From Cephalotus follicularis (lineage: Eukaryota; Streptophyta; Magnoliopsida; Oxalidales; Cephalotaceae), in the NCBI GenBank assembly GCA_001972305.1, contig BDDD01002028.1:1-64000 (forward strand): DNA of 64,000 bases, in the 5' to 3' direction. The notes beneath the pieces are model-generated. The model ran no database searches. It was not told the origin of the DNA and saw only the letters and a list, made by a program, of their open reading frames with translations. Of this stretch, positions 45,544 through 56,314 are shown in pieces. Numbering within the stretch: the first letter of the stretch is position 1; every line of letters begins with the position of its first letter. The translations under genes and the position numbers were made by a program.

Positions 45544-46256
45544 TGTAACACCCGATATTTTCCTAATTGCAATATTTCATTTTAAGATGTCATCTTAAAC
45601 TTGAATTAATGAGAATGTTGAAATTTCAAACTCAAAAGATGTCTCCAAATCCTAAATATTGATTAGGGAAAGAAATGTGAGTTAAACTTGAAAACGGCGC
45701 AGTTTTGGAAGAAACGCGTCGATGTCTTTGGAAAGACGTCGACTGTAATACCCGGTTCGTTCGTAAATATATTTTTTTTCGGAATTGTAAATATTTTACG
45801 GATATTATATTTGTGTTTTCGGGCTTTTAATTTTGTTTAATTTTAAAAGTCCGGTTACCCGACGATTCGGGTTTATGTGAATTGTGCGGTGTGATACCGG
45901 TCCGATATTTGGGTATGTTATGCTATGTTGGGTTTTATAAATTCTTATTTTAATCCAAAATTATTTTATTAAAAACAAATTATTATTCTTTTATTTTTAT
46001 ATTCCTTATTCTTCCTTTTCATTATTAATTCATTTTGTTATTATTTCTTTTTCTTTTCTTTTTCCTATTTTATCATTTTCTGGGCATCACGTAGTATGGG
46101 ATGCGTGATGTATGTTTAATTCAGCTTTTACATGAATGCTTCCGCTATCGAGAAATTTATTTATTGGTAAATTTGTATGAGCTGGATTATATTATGTTGA
46201 TTGCCTTACCGCTTTTTTTATATGTTGACCTCTTTGGAAAAAAACGGGGTGTGACA
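45544..46256 (+). repeat. Gypsy-C 5' LTR, chimeric (713 bp)
   Basis: Positions 45544-45743 match the start of the 3' LTR (50952 on). A foreign LTR start (F, 45744-46080) follows, and the last 176 bp match the end of the 3' LTR. Stem-loop 2 lies at 46085-46110 and the end is CGGGGTGTGACA. Confidence 0.83.
45744..46080 (+). repeat. LTR F: 5' fragment of another gypsy LTR inside Gypsy-C 5' LTR
   Basis: It begins TGTAATACCCGGTTCG after GTCGAC and is absent from the Gypsy-C 3' LTR. A pyrimidine-rich tail runs into stem-loop 2. It looks like the first 337 bp of a separate LTR family whose remainder is gone. Confidence 0.6.
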
Positions 46257-46259
46257 ACG

Positions 46260-46271
46260 TGGTATCAGAGC
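46260..46271 (+). promoter_or_regulatory. Gypsy-C primer-binding site
   Basis: TGGTATCAGAGC lies 3 bp after the LTR end. It is an intact initiator-methionine tRNA match, followed by the leader phrase ATATTCCATATATGCT shared with Gypsy-B and D1. Confidence 0.88.
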
Positions 46272-46365
46272 ATATTCCATATATGCTTAGCTAGGATACT
46301 TTCCTTGGAAATCAATAAATTGATTCCTAAGTCGTGACTGATCGTCGTTCTTCTTATAGGAACAA

Positions 46366-47517
46366 ATGGACCAAAAGAGAACACGCGGTAGGGCTAGAGC
46401 TGCTGGAGCCAATGCCCCTGAGGGAATGGATGTGCCGCAAGGAGTGAATGTCCCCCAAGATGATAGGGACCCGATGACCCGGATTGCGGATTACTTCTAG
46501 CAACAGATGGCCTTCAACATGGCTAATGCGGAGGAGATGCGCCAGTACTACGCGCAAGCTCGGTCACAACATAGAGCTCCCGATCACTGCCCGGAAGAGG
46601 ATAGTAGTTAGTTTGGAAGGGACATCGAAAGGTTTATGAGACAGAATCCACCCAGCTTCCGGGGTGAGCTTGATGCCACGAATGCTGAAAGATGGCTTCA
46701 AGACTTGGAGAAGATTTTTGACGTGATGGACTGTACCGATACTCAGAAGCTGGAGTTTGCTGTGTACCGTCTATGGGGAGAGGCCACTCACTGGTGGGAG
46801 ATGGTCAAAGCGAAGTGGGAGTCAGTTGGACTTGATGCTACATGGGAGAGGTTCCAGACAGAGTTCCTTGACTCCTATGTACCCTGGATTGAGCAAGAAC
46901 GGAGAGAGATAAAGCTTCTTGAGTTACGTCAAGGGGATATGACTGTGGCCGAGTACCAGGCTAGGTTTATGGAGCTAGCCAGACATTCACCCTATCTGGT
47001 AGCTGATGATGTGAAAAAGATACGGAGATTTCTGAAAGGTTTGCGACCGGATCTTCGGTCTAGGATTAGGGCAATGGAGCTGGGTACTTTTTTGGAGGTT
47101 GCTCAAAAGGCGAGGCTGCTGGAGAGCATATCCAGTGAGGACTGAGCAGAGAGGGCCCGAGCACAACAAAATAAACAGAGCCCGACAAGACAAGCTTCTT
47201 CAAAATGGCAAGGCAGTGGTTCTCCGACTAAATCATCGAAGAACAAATCTGGGCAGACTGCCACACAGGGTACTCCTAGTCAGGGGAGTAATGCGGGAAC
47301 TGGAGCATGTTATCACTACGGCCGGAAGGGCCACTTACAGAAGGATTGTTGGAGGATGAATGGACTGTGCTTGAGGTACGGGGAATCTGGCCATTCAGTG
47401 AGAGATTGCCCGAAGAGTCAGGCTACAACACCTACTGGACTAGCTAGTAGTAGTGGTGCCGCAGCGGGGCCTTCACAGCGAAGGGACACCGGCAAGGGCA
47501 TTGAGAAAGGTAGAATT
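46366..47517 (+). pseudogene. gag: Gypsy-C gag, full domain set, three stops
   Basis: ATG 46366 (MDQKRTRGRARAAG) begins a Gag in the same frame as pol. After a helical N-terminus come stops at 46498-46500 and 46609-46611. The complete capsid core follows (NPPSFRGELDATNAERWL, WERFQTEFLDSYVP, VAEYQARFMELARHSPYL), then a TGA at 47143. A basic linker precedes two zinc knuckles whose second Cys has become Tyr in both (CYHYGRKGHLQKDC, CLRYGESGHSVRDC). This copy gives the normal arrangement against which the capsid-less gags of Gypsy-B and D2 can be judged. Confidence 0.88.
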
Positions 47518-50500
47518 TTTACTCTTTCATGGACAGAGGTTCCGGAGTCTACCTCGGTCGTTGGAGGTACACTGTATATTTATGATTTCTCTGCTAGAGT
47601 GTTGATGGACCCTGGAGCATCACATTCTTTCATATCATCACATTTTGCATCATGTTTGGATGTAACACCTGACTGTATGCCATATACCTTGGATGTGAGC
47701 ACACCTGCTGGAGTTTCCATGTATACAGATACTGTATATAGGGGTTGTGAGATGTCTATGGCAGGCATTTCCTTGTATGCGGATTTGATAGCGTTACCTA
47801 TCCGCGACTTCAATATTATTTTGGGAATGGACTGGCTGTAAGCACATCATGCTTACATGGACTGCTACAGCAAGACGGTTGATTTTCGTCTGCCCGATGG
47901 TACGACCTTCCAGTTTAAGGGAGACAAGAAGTTTTCTACACCTATTGTAACCTTCATCCGTGCATCGAGGTATCTCGAGAAAGGATGTGAATGGTATCTT
48001 GCTTATGTAATTGATCGGAGGAAGGAGAAGGGCTTTCGCCTGGAGGAGATCCCAATGGTGTGTGAATTTCCAGGTGTATTTCCTGATGACTTGGGATCCT
48101 TGCCATCGAAGAGGAATATGGAGTTTGTTATCGATCCCATACCAGGTACAGCTCCTATTTCCAAAGCACCATATAGAATGGCTCCTGCAAAATTGAGAGA
48201 GCTGAAATTGTAGTTACAGGACCTGATCGATAAGGGTTTCATTCGACCCAGTATTTCTCCGAGGGGTGCACATGTACTGTTTGTCAAGAAGAAGGATGGA
48301 TCGATGAGGCTTTGCATCGATTACAGAATGTTGAACAAGGCAACTATCAAGAACAAGTATCCTTTACCCCATATCGAGGATTTGTTTGATCAGTTGCAAG
48401 GGGCGAGAGTATTCTCAAAGCTTGATTTGAGGTCAGGCTATCACCAGTTGAGGGTGAGGGAAGGAGATATTGAGAAGACTGCTTTCCAGACAAGATACGG
48501 TCACTACAAGTTCCTAGTGATGCCTTTTGGTGTTACCAATGCACCGGCTGCGTTCATGTCATTAATGAACGATGTGTTTCGACCGTACCTGGATCCGTTT
48601 TTCGTTGTGTTTATTGACGATGTACTAGTATACTCAGGGAGTGAGGAGGAGCATGCTTGCCATCTGAGGTTGGTTTTTCAGATTCTCCGAGAGCAGCAGC
48701 TGTACGCCAAATTCAGTAAGTGCGAATTTTGGCTTGACCGTGTGATCTTTCTTGGTCATATTGTATCTGGAGAGGGTTTGGCGGTGGATCCGTCGAAGAC
48801 AGAGGTGGTGCGAGATTGGCCACAGCCAAAGAACATAACGGAGGTACGCAGTTTTCTCGGCTTGGCGGGGTATTACAGGAGGTTCATAAGGATAGCCGAG
48901 CCCTTGACTAGACTAACCCAGAAGGCCACCTTGTTTGTTTGGGATGAAGATTGTGAAGCTAGTTTCGGTGAATTGAAGGATCGGTTGGTCTCCGCTCCTA
49001 TCTTGGCATTACCCGAGGGTAATGAGGGCTTTGCAGTCTATAGTGATGCATCGGTTAAAGGCTTGGCTTACGTGTTGATGCAACGAGGTTGAGTGATCGC
49101 ATATGCTTCACGGAAGCTAAAGCCATACGAAAAGAATTACCCGACTCACGATCTTGAACTGGCAGCTACTATCTTTGCTCTTCAGAAATGGAGACACTAC
49201 TTGTACGGAACGCAGTTTGAGATCTTTACCGATCATAAGAGTTTGAGGTACCTGTTCTGTCAAGACACACTGAACATGAGACAGCGCAGGTGGGTAGAGT
49301 TCTTTAATGATTATGACTGCAGTATCCAGTACCACCCGGGGAAAGCGAATGTAGTCGCTGATACCTTGAGCCGTAAGGCTATGGTTGCCAGTACGATGGT
49401 GTCGCAATGGAAGATGTTGGAAGACTTCCAAGAATGGTCTCCATTCAATCAGTCACCGGGGATCTTTCTAGCTGACATACGGGTCCAGCCAGTGTTACTT
49501 GATCACATCAGGGATGCACAACCACATGATCCAGAGTTGCAACGAATTCGGGAGAACCTGGACTCGGAATCCAATTTTCGGGTACATGCTGATGGTATCC
49601 TGAGATATCAGGGACGTGTAGGTCTTCCGAATGAACCCAGACTGAAGGGTGAGTTACTCCACGGGGCTCATAAATCCCTGTACAGTATTCACCCTGGTAT
49701 CACCAAGATGTACCAAGATATGAAGAAGACTTACTGGTGGCCTGGTATGAAGCGCGAAATTGCAGAATATGTCGCGAAATGTTTGACATGCCAGAGTGTC
49801 AAGGCCGAACACCAGAGACCTGCGAGATTGTTACAGTCATTACCAGTGGTAGAGTGGAAATGGGAACACATTACGATAGACTTTGTTTCTGGATTTCCAC
49901 TAACTAGGCATCGTCATAATGCCGTGTGGGTTATTGTTGATAGACTCACCAAATCAGCACACTTCTTGCCCACACATGTCACTGATTCTGCGAGCAAGTT
50001 GGCTCGATTGTATGTGAAGGAGATTGTGAGGCTGCACGGTGTTTCGGTGAGCATTGTTTGTGATAGGGATTCGATCTTCACTTCCAACTTCTGGAAGAGA
50101 TTCCAGACAGCCTTCGGAACGAGATTGAATCTCAGTACTGCTTTCCACCCACGGACAGTCAGAACGTACCATCCAAACCCTGGAGGATATGCTACGGGCT
50201 TGTGTGATCGATTTTGGTGGGACCTGGGAAGACCATATCCCTCTGATAGAGTTTTCTTATAATAACAACTATCACTCAAGTATTGGTATGGCTCCATACG
50301 AAGCACTGTATGGGAGAAAGTGTAGGTCACCCATCTGTTGGGACGAGGTTGGTGAACGACCATTGCTTGGGTCGGACTTAGTGGAGGAGACTTCGGAGAA
50401 AGTCAGATTCATAGGGGAAAAGTTGCTTGCAGCTCAGAGTCGGCAGAAGAGCTATGCCGACAATGTGAAGAGAAGGCCTTTAACCTTTGATGATGGAGAT

Positions 50501-50906
50501 TACGTGTTTCTGAAGGTATCTCCGTGGAAAAGAGTGTAAAGATTCGGGAAGAAGGGCAAGTTAGCGCCAAGCTATTTGGTTCTTTCGAGATCCTGGAAAG
50601 GGTTGGGGAGGTACCATATTAGCTAGCCTTGCCTCCTACCTTATCGGGTATACATGATGTCTTCCATGTATCGATGCTACGAGGTTATATCCGAGATCCA
50701 TCACATGTCCTGGATTATGACTCGGTTACGGTGAGGGATGATCTTTCCTGCGAGGAGTCACCCGTGAGAATCTTGGATTGGAAGACACAAGTATTGAGGA
50801 ACCGAACCATTCCAATGGTAAAGGTTCAGTGGCAATTTCATCGGCGGACGAAGCAACTTGGGAACGTGAGGATGACATCCGAGAACGTTACCCATATTTG
50901 TTTTAG
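47518..50906 (+). pseudogene. pol: Gypsy-C pol: protease, RT, RNase H, integrase, chromodomain
   Basis: Protease has MDPGASHSFISSHF near 47605 (DPG where DTG is usual) and ILGMDWL at about 47815. A TAA follows at 47839. RT runs about 48120-48760 with a stop at 48211 and catalytic FIDDVLVYS near 48610. RNase H is about 49030-49380 ([27 protein letters not shown] at 49090). Integrase has HPG...CLTCQ zinc residues near 49690-49795 and DDE residues in IDFVSG, CDRDSIF and [11 protein letters not shown] small deletion and frameshift near 50150 removes the TDG before QSE. A stop lies at 50537. The chromodomain frame is restored by a shift near 50850 and ends at TAG 50904. This is the best preserved gypsy polyprotein in the window. 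Confidence 0.9.
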
Positions 50907-50937
50907 TATTGTGTTAATTTCGAGGACGAAATTTCTT

Positions 50938-50951
50938 GAAGGAGGGGCGGA
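50938..50951 (+). promoter_or_regulatory. Gypsy-C polypurine tract
   Basis: GAAGGAGGGGCGGA lies directly before the 3' LTR TG. Confidence 0.78.
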
Positions 50952-52108
50952 TGTAACACCCGGTATTTTTCTAATTGTAATATTTTGTTTTAAGATGTAA
51001 TCTTAAACTTGAATTAATGAGAATGTTGAAATTTCAAACTCAAAAGATGTCTCCAAACCCTAAATATTGATTAGGGAAAGAAATGTGTGAGTTAAACTTG
51101 AAAACGGTGCAGTTTTGGAAGAAATGCGTCGATGTCTTTGGAAAGACGTCATTGCCTATGGGAATCGAGGTACACGTGAATGCATGGGCATGCACGTCGA
51201 TATAGAGAGAAGGCATTGACACCTTCTGGTGAAAAAGGAAAATACATCGACGTCTAAGGAAAGATGTCGACGCCTTTGTAAAGAACATCTGTCACGTTAT
51301 ACACTGACAGAGTAACATGCAATGGGGGATCTTTGAGGCATTATCCAGACGCCTTAACATGCACAATGCGACATGTTGATCATGTTGGTGTGTTGCCAGG
51401 CATGCTCAAAACGTGCCTCTCACCTGGTGCATGTAAGAGAATATACCATCTTCACCTGAAACCTGCAGAAAGGAGAAGGGAAATGAGCCAAAACTAGAGA
51501 GTGAAGAGGGTGAGCACGTGAGGGTGTGGTTATCTGTGAAGCAAAGAGAAAAGGGGAGGGTTCCTGCCATAATAAAACACCTCCTCCTTCATCTCTCTCT
51601 CTCGTTTAAAACACTAAAGGAAAGAAAGAAAAGAAAACCAGTGAGTGTGAGAGCCACCATTGTTGAGCTTGATTGGAGCTAGAGATTGGAGCTCGTGGGT
51701 AGCAGTTACTGAGGGGATCTTGGAGTTGCTGTGGCCAGAACCTGGGAACTCAAAGAGGTGGACTTTCCAGTTCCTAACTTGGAACAACAAGGTAGGGCAA
51801 AGTGATAATCTTATACGTGCATTTTGGGATTTAAGATAGTGAATAACATGATGAATTGCATGTTAATGGTTGAATTGTGATTTTGGACTTGTTGTGGTGT
51901 TTACTGTGATATACGGAGTTAGCATGCATGTGTGGGCATCACGTAGTATGGGATGCGTGATGTATGTTTAATTCAGCTTTTACATGAATGCTTCCGCTAT
52001 CGAGAAATTTATTTATTGGTAAATTTGCATGAGCTGGATTATATTATGTTGATTGCCTTACCGCTTTTTTTATATGTTGACCTCTTTGGAAAAAAATGGG
52101 GTGTGACA
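50952..52108 (+). repeat. Gypsy-C 3' LTR, internally deleted (1157 bp)
   Basis: The first ~980 bp are collinear with the Gypsy-B LTR, including the palindrome cluster at 51120-51275. At 51932 it jumps to the last ~175 bp (TGGGCATCACG...GTGTGACA). Stem-loop 2 is at 51937-51962. Roughly 2 kb of the ancestral LTR is missing. Confidence 0.83.
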
Positions 52109-52113
52109 TAAGC

Positions 52114-53752
52114 ATCAACTGTTTAGCTTAAAACGCCGATGGTTTAGCTTCAAAACATCGAATGAGTGCATTAAAGTGTCAACCAGTGCGCCAACACGAT
52201 TCTTAAATTGACAAAGCAAATAAAGTTAGAGTTTGCCTTATAATCTTTGTTTTGGAAAGCACCTAACTTATTTATTGAGTTGAAGGAATGAATATATAAA
52301 AACAAACAAGTCAAGTTGTGCTAAAAACAGGAAAATTTAAACATATCAGAGCTTTTGGCGTCAACGCCATGCATGTTAGCGTCAACGTGCTGGGTTTGAG
52401 TTCATGTTCTGGGCTGAGCAAGATGATTTTCTTCAACGTGATGTTGATTCTCGTCAACGTGCTGGGATTTGCATTAACGTCAACGTCTTGAGAAATACGT
52501 CAACGTCAAAAGGTGAAATTTCAGACAGTAGATTTGGATGTTAACGTGAAGCCTTTATAGCATCAACATTAAATCGGAAGGCGTCGATGTCATATTTAGA
52601 TGTCAATGCATATGAGTGCATAGTTCATACAAAAGGATTGGACGTTAATGCATAAAGAGAATGTTGATGCTAACAAATGTCATTCGCGTGAACGCCAGGT
52701 ATACGCGTCAACGTGAATAAGCAGGAATCAGACAAAAGCTTAAGATGTCAACTCGAAGAACTAATTGAGTTAACGCATAAAGGGGATAGACGTCAATGTC
52801 ATTTGTAAGCGTCGACGCCCATACCAGCAGAACAGTTACCATAATCTAGCCTTTTGTCTCCTTGTGAGTTAATTAATATAATTAGGGGACACGTGACTGG
52901 CCAGGGAAAGATGGTTTCAGATATTTTATGTTGGAATGATGAACAAATTCCAAGTGTTACTATTTGGTTGGTGGAATTAGAGCACATGGGCAACTAAGTG
53001 TGTGACTCACAAGAGAGAGAAACTTACTCTCCAAGCAATTCAATTCAGCCTATACATGTGTGTAGTTTTAGCTGAAAAGAGGTTGTTTTTTACTGAGATT
53101 GGAGAGGAGAATTCAGCAAGAGAAGGAGAAAAGGAGTCTAAACCAATGTAAGGAAATCCAATACCCATTTATACCAAAGTTTCCTCTGCTATTTTCTAAA
53201 ATTATATAGCAAATTGTTTTATTCATATCTTGCTCATTTATTGATGAAATTTTGAATGGTTTAATGCTTTGGAAACTTTAGGATGTATTCTTTAACTGTT
53301 ATGTTTTGGACATTCCGAAATTCTGTCGAATTGTTGATGAAAATCCATGTTTTATTGTACTACTCCAGTGCTGCTAGTATATGGAACCAGTGACTTTAAA
53401 ACTTCATAGCAGTTTCGTTTCTCTGCCAAATCTTATGAACTTTATCTTTTTGTAATCCTTGAGATGTCTACTTTCATTTCACTGTTTTAAGTTTTTCCTG
53501 AAAACTATTATTTCTATATGAAATACTAGTTTTAAAAATGATATGTAATGTTGTTTTATGAATGCTTTGAGTTAATTACTCAAAGGGATGAGAAATGCTT
53601 TATGAATTGTGAAAGGAAATGAAATGAAATGAACCACTCTTGAATTGCGATCCAAAAAGGAAATATAATGGAGAATAGACTGCTCACGGATATGCATGTG
53701 ATGTAAGGATAGTAATCAGGGAGTGCACAATGCCCCGGTGAAGCGGAGCTTG
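52114..53752 (+). repeat. LTR E continued, cut by Gypsy-D1
   Basis: After Gypsy-C the LTR resumes. It contains an unusual run of GCGTCAACG / CGTTGATG type motifs (52140-52815). A stretch follows that aligns with Gypsy-A LTR positions about 6560-7670 (CACGTG..., TTGCTCATTTATTGATGAAATTTTGAATGG, CTCACGGATATGCATGTGATGTAAGGATAG). It ends abruptly at 53752 where Gypsy-D1 begins. A hairpin lies at 53565-53585. Confidence 0.75.
53565..53585 (+). repeat. Inverted repeat / hairpin in LTR E
   Basis: CTTTGAGT / ACTCAAAG is an 8-bp stem around TAATT. It is homologous to the 7429-7453 hairpin of Gypsy-A, with an A-T to C-G exchange in the stem. Confidence 0.8.
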
Positions 53753-55113
53753 TGTAATAACCGCAAATTTCAATTAATGTATATTGCTCCAATTTTAAAT
53801 AAAATGTCCATTTTAATTGAGATTATTTGTCCAATTATCATAATAATTGTGATTAGTGAATGCTTGGGTTGGTTGAGGTACAAATTGGTAAAACAAACTT
53901 AAGGAACCCTAAAACCAGCTCAAACAGCAGACGGTCACAGGGTAACAGTCGACTGGTTGATTCGTGGAAGAGACAATCGACTGGAGTGACACAGAACAAG
54001 CATCTGGCATGCACAGAGACAGTGATGACAAGTGTTCTAATCGTGGCATGCATGAGGGATGCGTGTCACCAGCTGCCATAACATGAAAGAGGAGTGCCTT
54101 GCATGTCCTCTATTCCTTCTTCAAGATTTGCAGACTTGCAACCTGCAAAAACAGAAGAGAAAGAGTGAGGAGAGGTGCATGTGAGAGAGAGAAGGAAGAG
54201 AGGGAAGGTAGAGTTAATGGGATCCTAATGAATTCTAAGACTCTAAGCCTTTATATCAGCTGTGAAGAACCGATTTTGGTGATAGAAAACACTGAGGAGA
54301 AGGAATTGAAGGAGAGAAAGATTTTCTTGGAGCTTGCATGTTAGAGCTTTCAAGGAGAGTGAAGCTTTGATTCTCCTGGTAAGTCACTAATCCGAATTCC
54401 TTAATGCTATTATGGTTAATAGCTAGGAAAACAGACTAGGACTAGATATCCATACATTCTTTTAACGTGATTAAGAGTTAGTAAGTTTGAATTGAAATAG
54501 AATTGGTAAATGGCTCAAAGAAGAGTTGAAATTGTATGCCTCTAATTCGAATCATGGCTGCTGTTATGGTTGTCAATAAGTATATGTATACTAATCACCC
54601 TCTAAACATACCTTCTGGAACATGCAAGGATAGGTGATTGCTGAAATTGGAGATTGAACTTGGTTTAGTTAGAAAATGGAAATTGGAACTTAGGAATTGG
54701 TTGCAAGCTTCTGGTTCCGATTTTGTTGTTATCATGACTAGATAACTAGATGAACGTATTGGTAATGATATATATATCTGTATGCATGCAACCATATAGA
54801 TTGATTTTTGGAATTGGAGGATTGAGTTGGGAGAACGACTTGGAACTCAAAGAGAGAAATCAATCCAAATTGATTTCGGGATAGCGTTTAAGGTAGGGCT
54901 AATGACATGTTTTGGAAGATATTATATGCATATCATGTATGGTTAATTTTCTGTTTTATTGCATGTGTCATTTAAGTTAGTATTTGGACATTGAAATGCA
55001 TACCCTGCTACTGCTTGCTCTTTTCTGGGCAAAGCAGTCGATTGTTCTTCATGACAGTCGACTACTCAAACGAACCAGTTGACTGTTAAGAACAAACAGT
55101 CGACTACTCAACC

Positions 55114-55129
55114 AAACAGTCGACTGTTT
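55114..55129. repeat. 16-bp perfect palindrome in Gypsy-D1 LTR
   Basis: AAACAGTCGACTGTTT is part of a cluster of at least six CAGTCGACT-type sites between 55025 and 55155. Confidence 0.9.
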
Positions 55130-56218
55130 TTGGGAACAGCCGACTGTCCTGGGTTAAAATTCTGATACAGGCTCTGATTAGGCCTTAAATTCAATGTAAT
55201 TAACCTGGCCCCCATATGGGATGACTGTAATATTCAATCCTGACCTTATATAATTACATTCAGAATTTAAACAATGTGTATACTCCTTGTGGGAATTTAC
55301 AAGAATGACTAGGGTATACAATGACCTTATTGAACCCTTGGATTGTTACTGTGCTTACTGCTTTACTGTATATGCTACTGTTAAAATTAATATATACTAT
55401 TTTGGGTGTTCATTAACAGTACTGTCCCTTATTTTCAAATGATTGAACTAACTAGAGCATTAAGCACAAATATGAGTTCCTTACGGTTTTCAAAATTGAA
55501 ATGTATATTGTCAAATGATTACTGTTTTTCCTCCAACGTGAGATACTGCTACTGTACTGAATATCGTTTTCCTCCTAGGAGATGTACGATTACTGAATTG
55601 TTAAATGTTTCAAAAGAAAACAACCCTATATTACATCTTTATGCTTTAAGCTTCAATTATGCACACTTTTGGGTAGTATTCTTGCATTTTGGTAATTTGG
55701 CACTTTTATCTGAAAATCATTAAAACACAACAAAAGTAGTCCATTCCAAGCATAAAAATATAACAAATATATCATTAAAAATCACACATTTTTATGCTAA
55801 ACAATAGGTGGTGCACAGTTGGTGCTAGGAGTAAGCGACATGTGACACCTAAACCACTGTACTGATTGATTGTACCCTTGTGCAATATTCTTGAATTGTA
55901 TTATCTATGGGCACTTGGCATGGTTGCTCATATATTGGAATACTGAATAATGTTATTTACAATATAAAATGTCATACATATTGCATTTATATATTCCTTA
56001 TCATGCATTATCTTCCTACTTAGCCAAGTGAGGACAGCGACTAACCCCTACAATTTCAGATTAAGTGAAGGAATTCGAGAAGGCGCGTTGTTGAAGCTTG
56101 GAGAGCTTTGATCTACTTAAGGTTGTTATTTTATTTTGTAATGTAATTGTAATGAACGTTCACACTCCGTGTTTCTGTTTTACTCCTTATGTACAAGGAT
56201 AATTGCTGGATTGTATAA

Positions 56219-56240
56219 GCACGTAGTATGGGCTGCGTGC
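56219..56240 (+). ncRNA. Conserved LTR stem-loop 2 (Gypsy-D1)
   Basis: GCACG / CGTGC surrounds the loop TAGTATGGGCTG. Compared with the B and C copies (CATCACG / CGTGATG), the stem bases differ on both sides but still pair. Confidence 0.6.
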
Positions 56241-56314
56241 GGATGACTTTTATTTTATAATCCAGATATGAATGCTTCCGCTTATTTATGAAATGTTGAA
56301 TGGAATGATGGGTT

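Larger units (their letters stand above)
45544..52108 (+). mobile_element. Gypsy-C: nearly complete chromovirus
   Basis: The 5' LTR is 45544-46256, PBS at 46260, gag-pol 46366-50906, PPT 50938-50951 and 3' LTR 50952-52108. The TSD is a perfect TAAGC (45539-45543, 52109-52113). All Tekay-type domains are present in one frame with a limited number of stops and frameshifts. Both LTRs are shortened relative to the related Gypsy-B LTR (about 3 kb) and differ from one another in the middle. Confidence 0.9.
53753..56314 (+). repeat. Gypsy-D1 5' LTR, main part
   Basis: It starts TGTAATAACCGC and is the same family as the two LTRs of D2 on the opposite strand. It contains CAGTCGACTG palindromes (53957-53995, 55025-55160, including AAACAGTCGACTGTTT at 55114-55129), stem-loop 1 at 56020-56044 and stem-loop 2 at 56219-56240. 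It is split at 56314 by D2, and its last ~62 bp are at 63865-63926. Confidence 0.83.

Noticed and set aside
55025-55160. Regularly repeated CAGTCGACT sites resembling a CRISPR array
   Set aside because: Spacing is irregular, the repeats are only about 10 bp, and the cluster is copied in each family LTR. The sequence is plant DNA.
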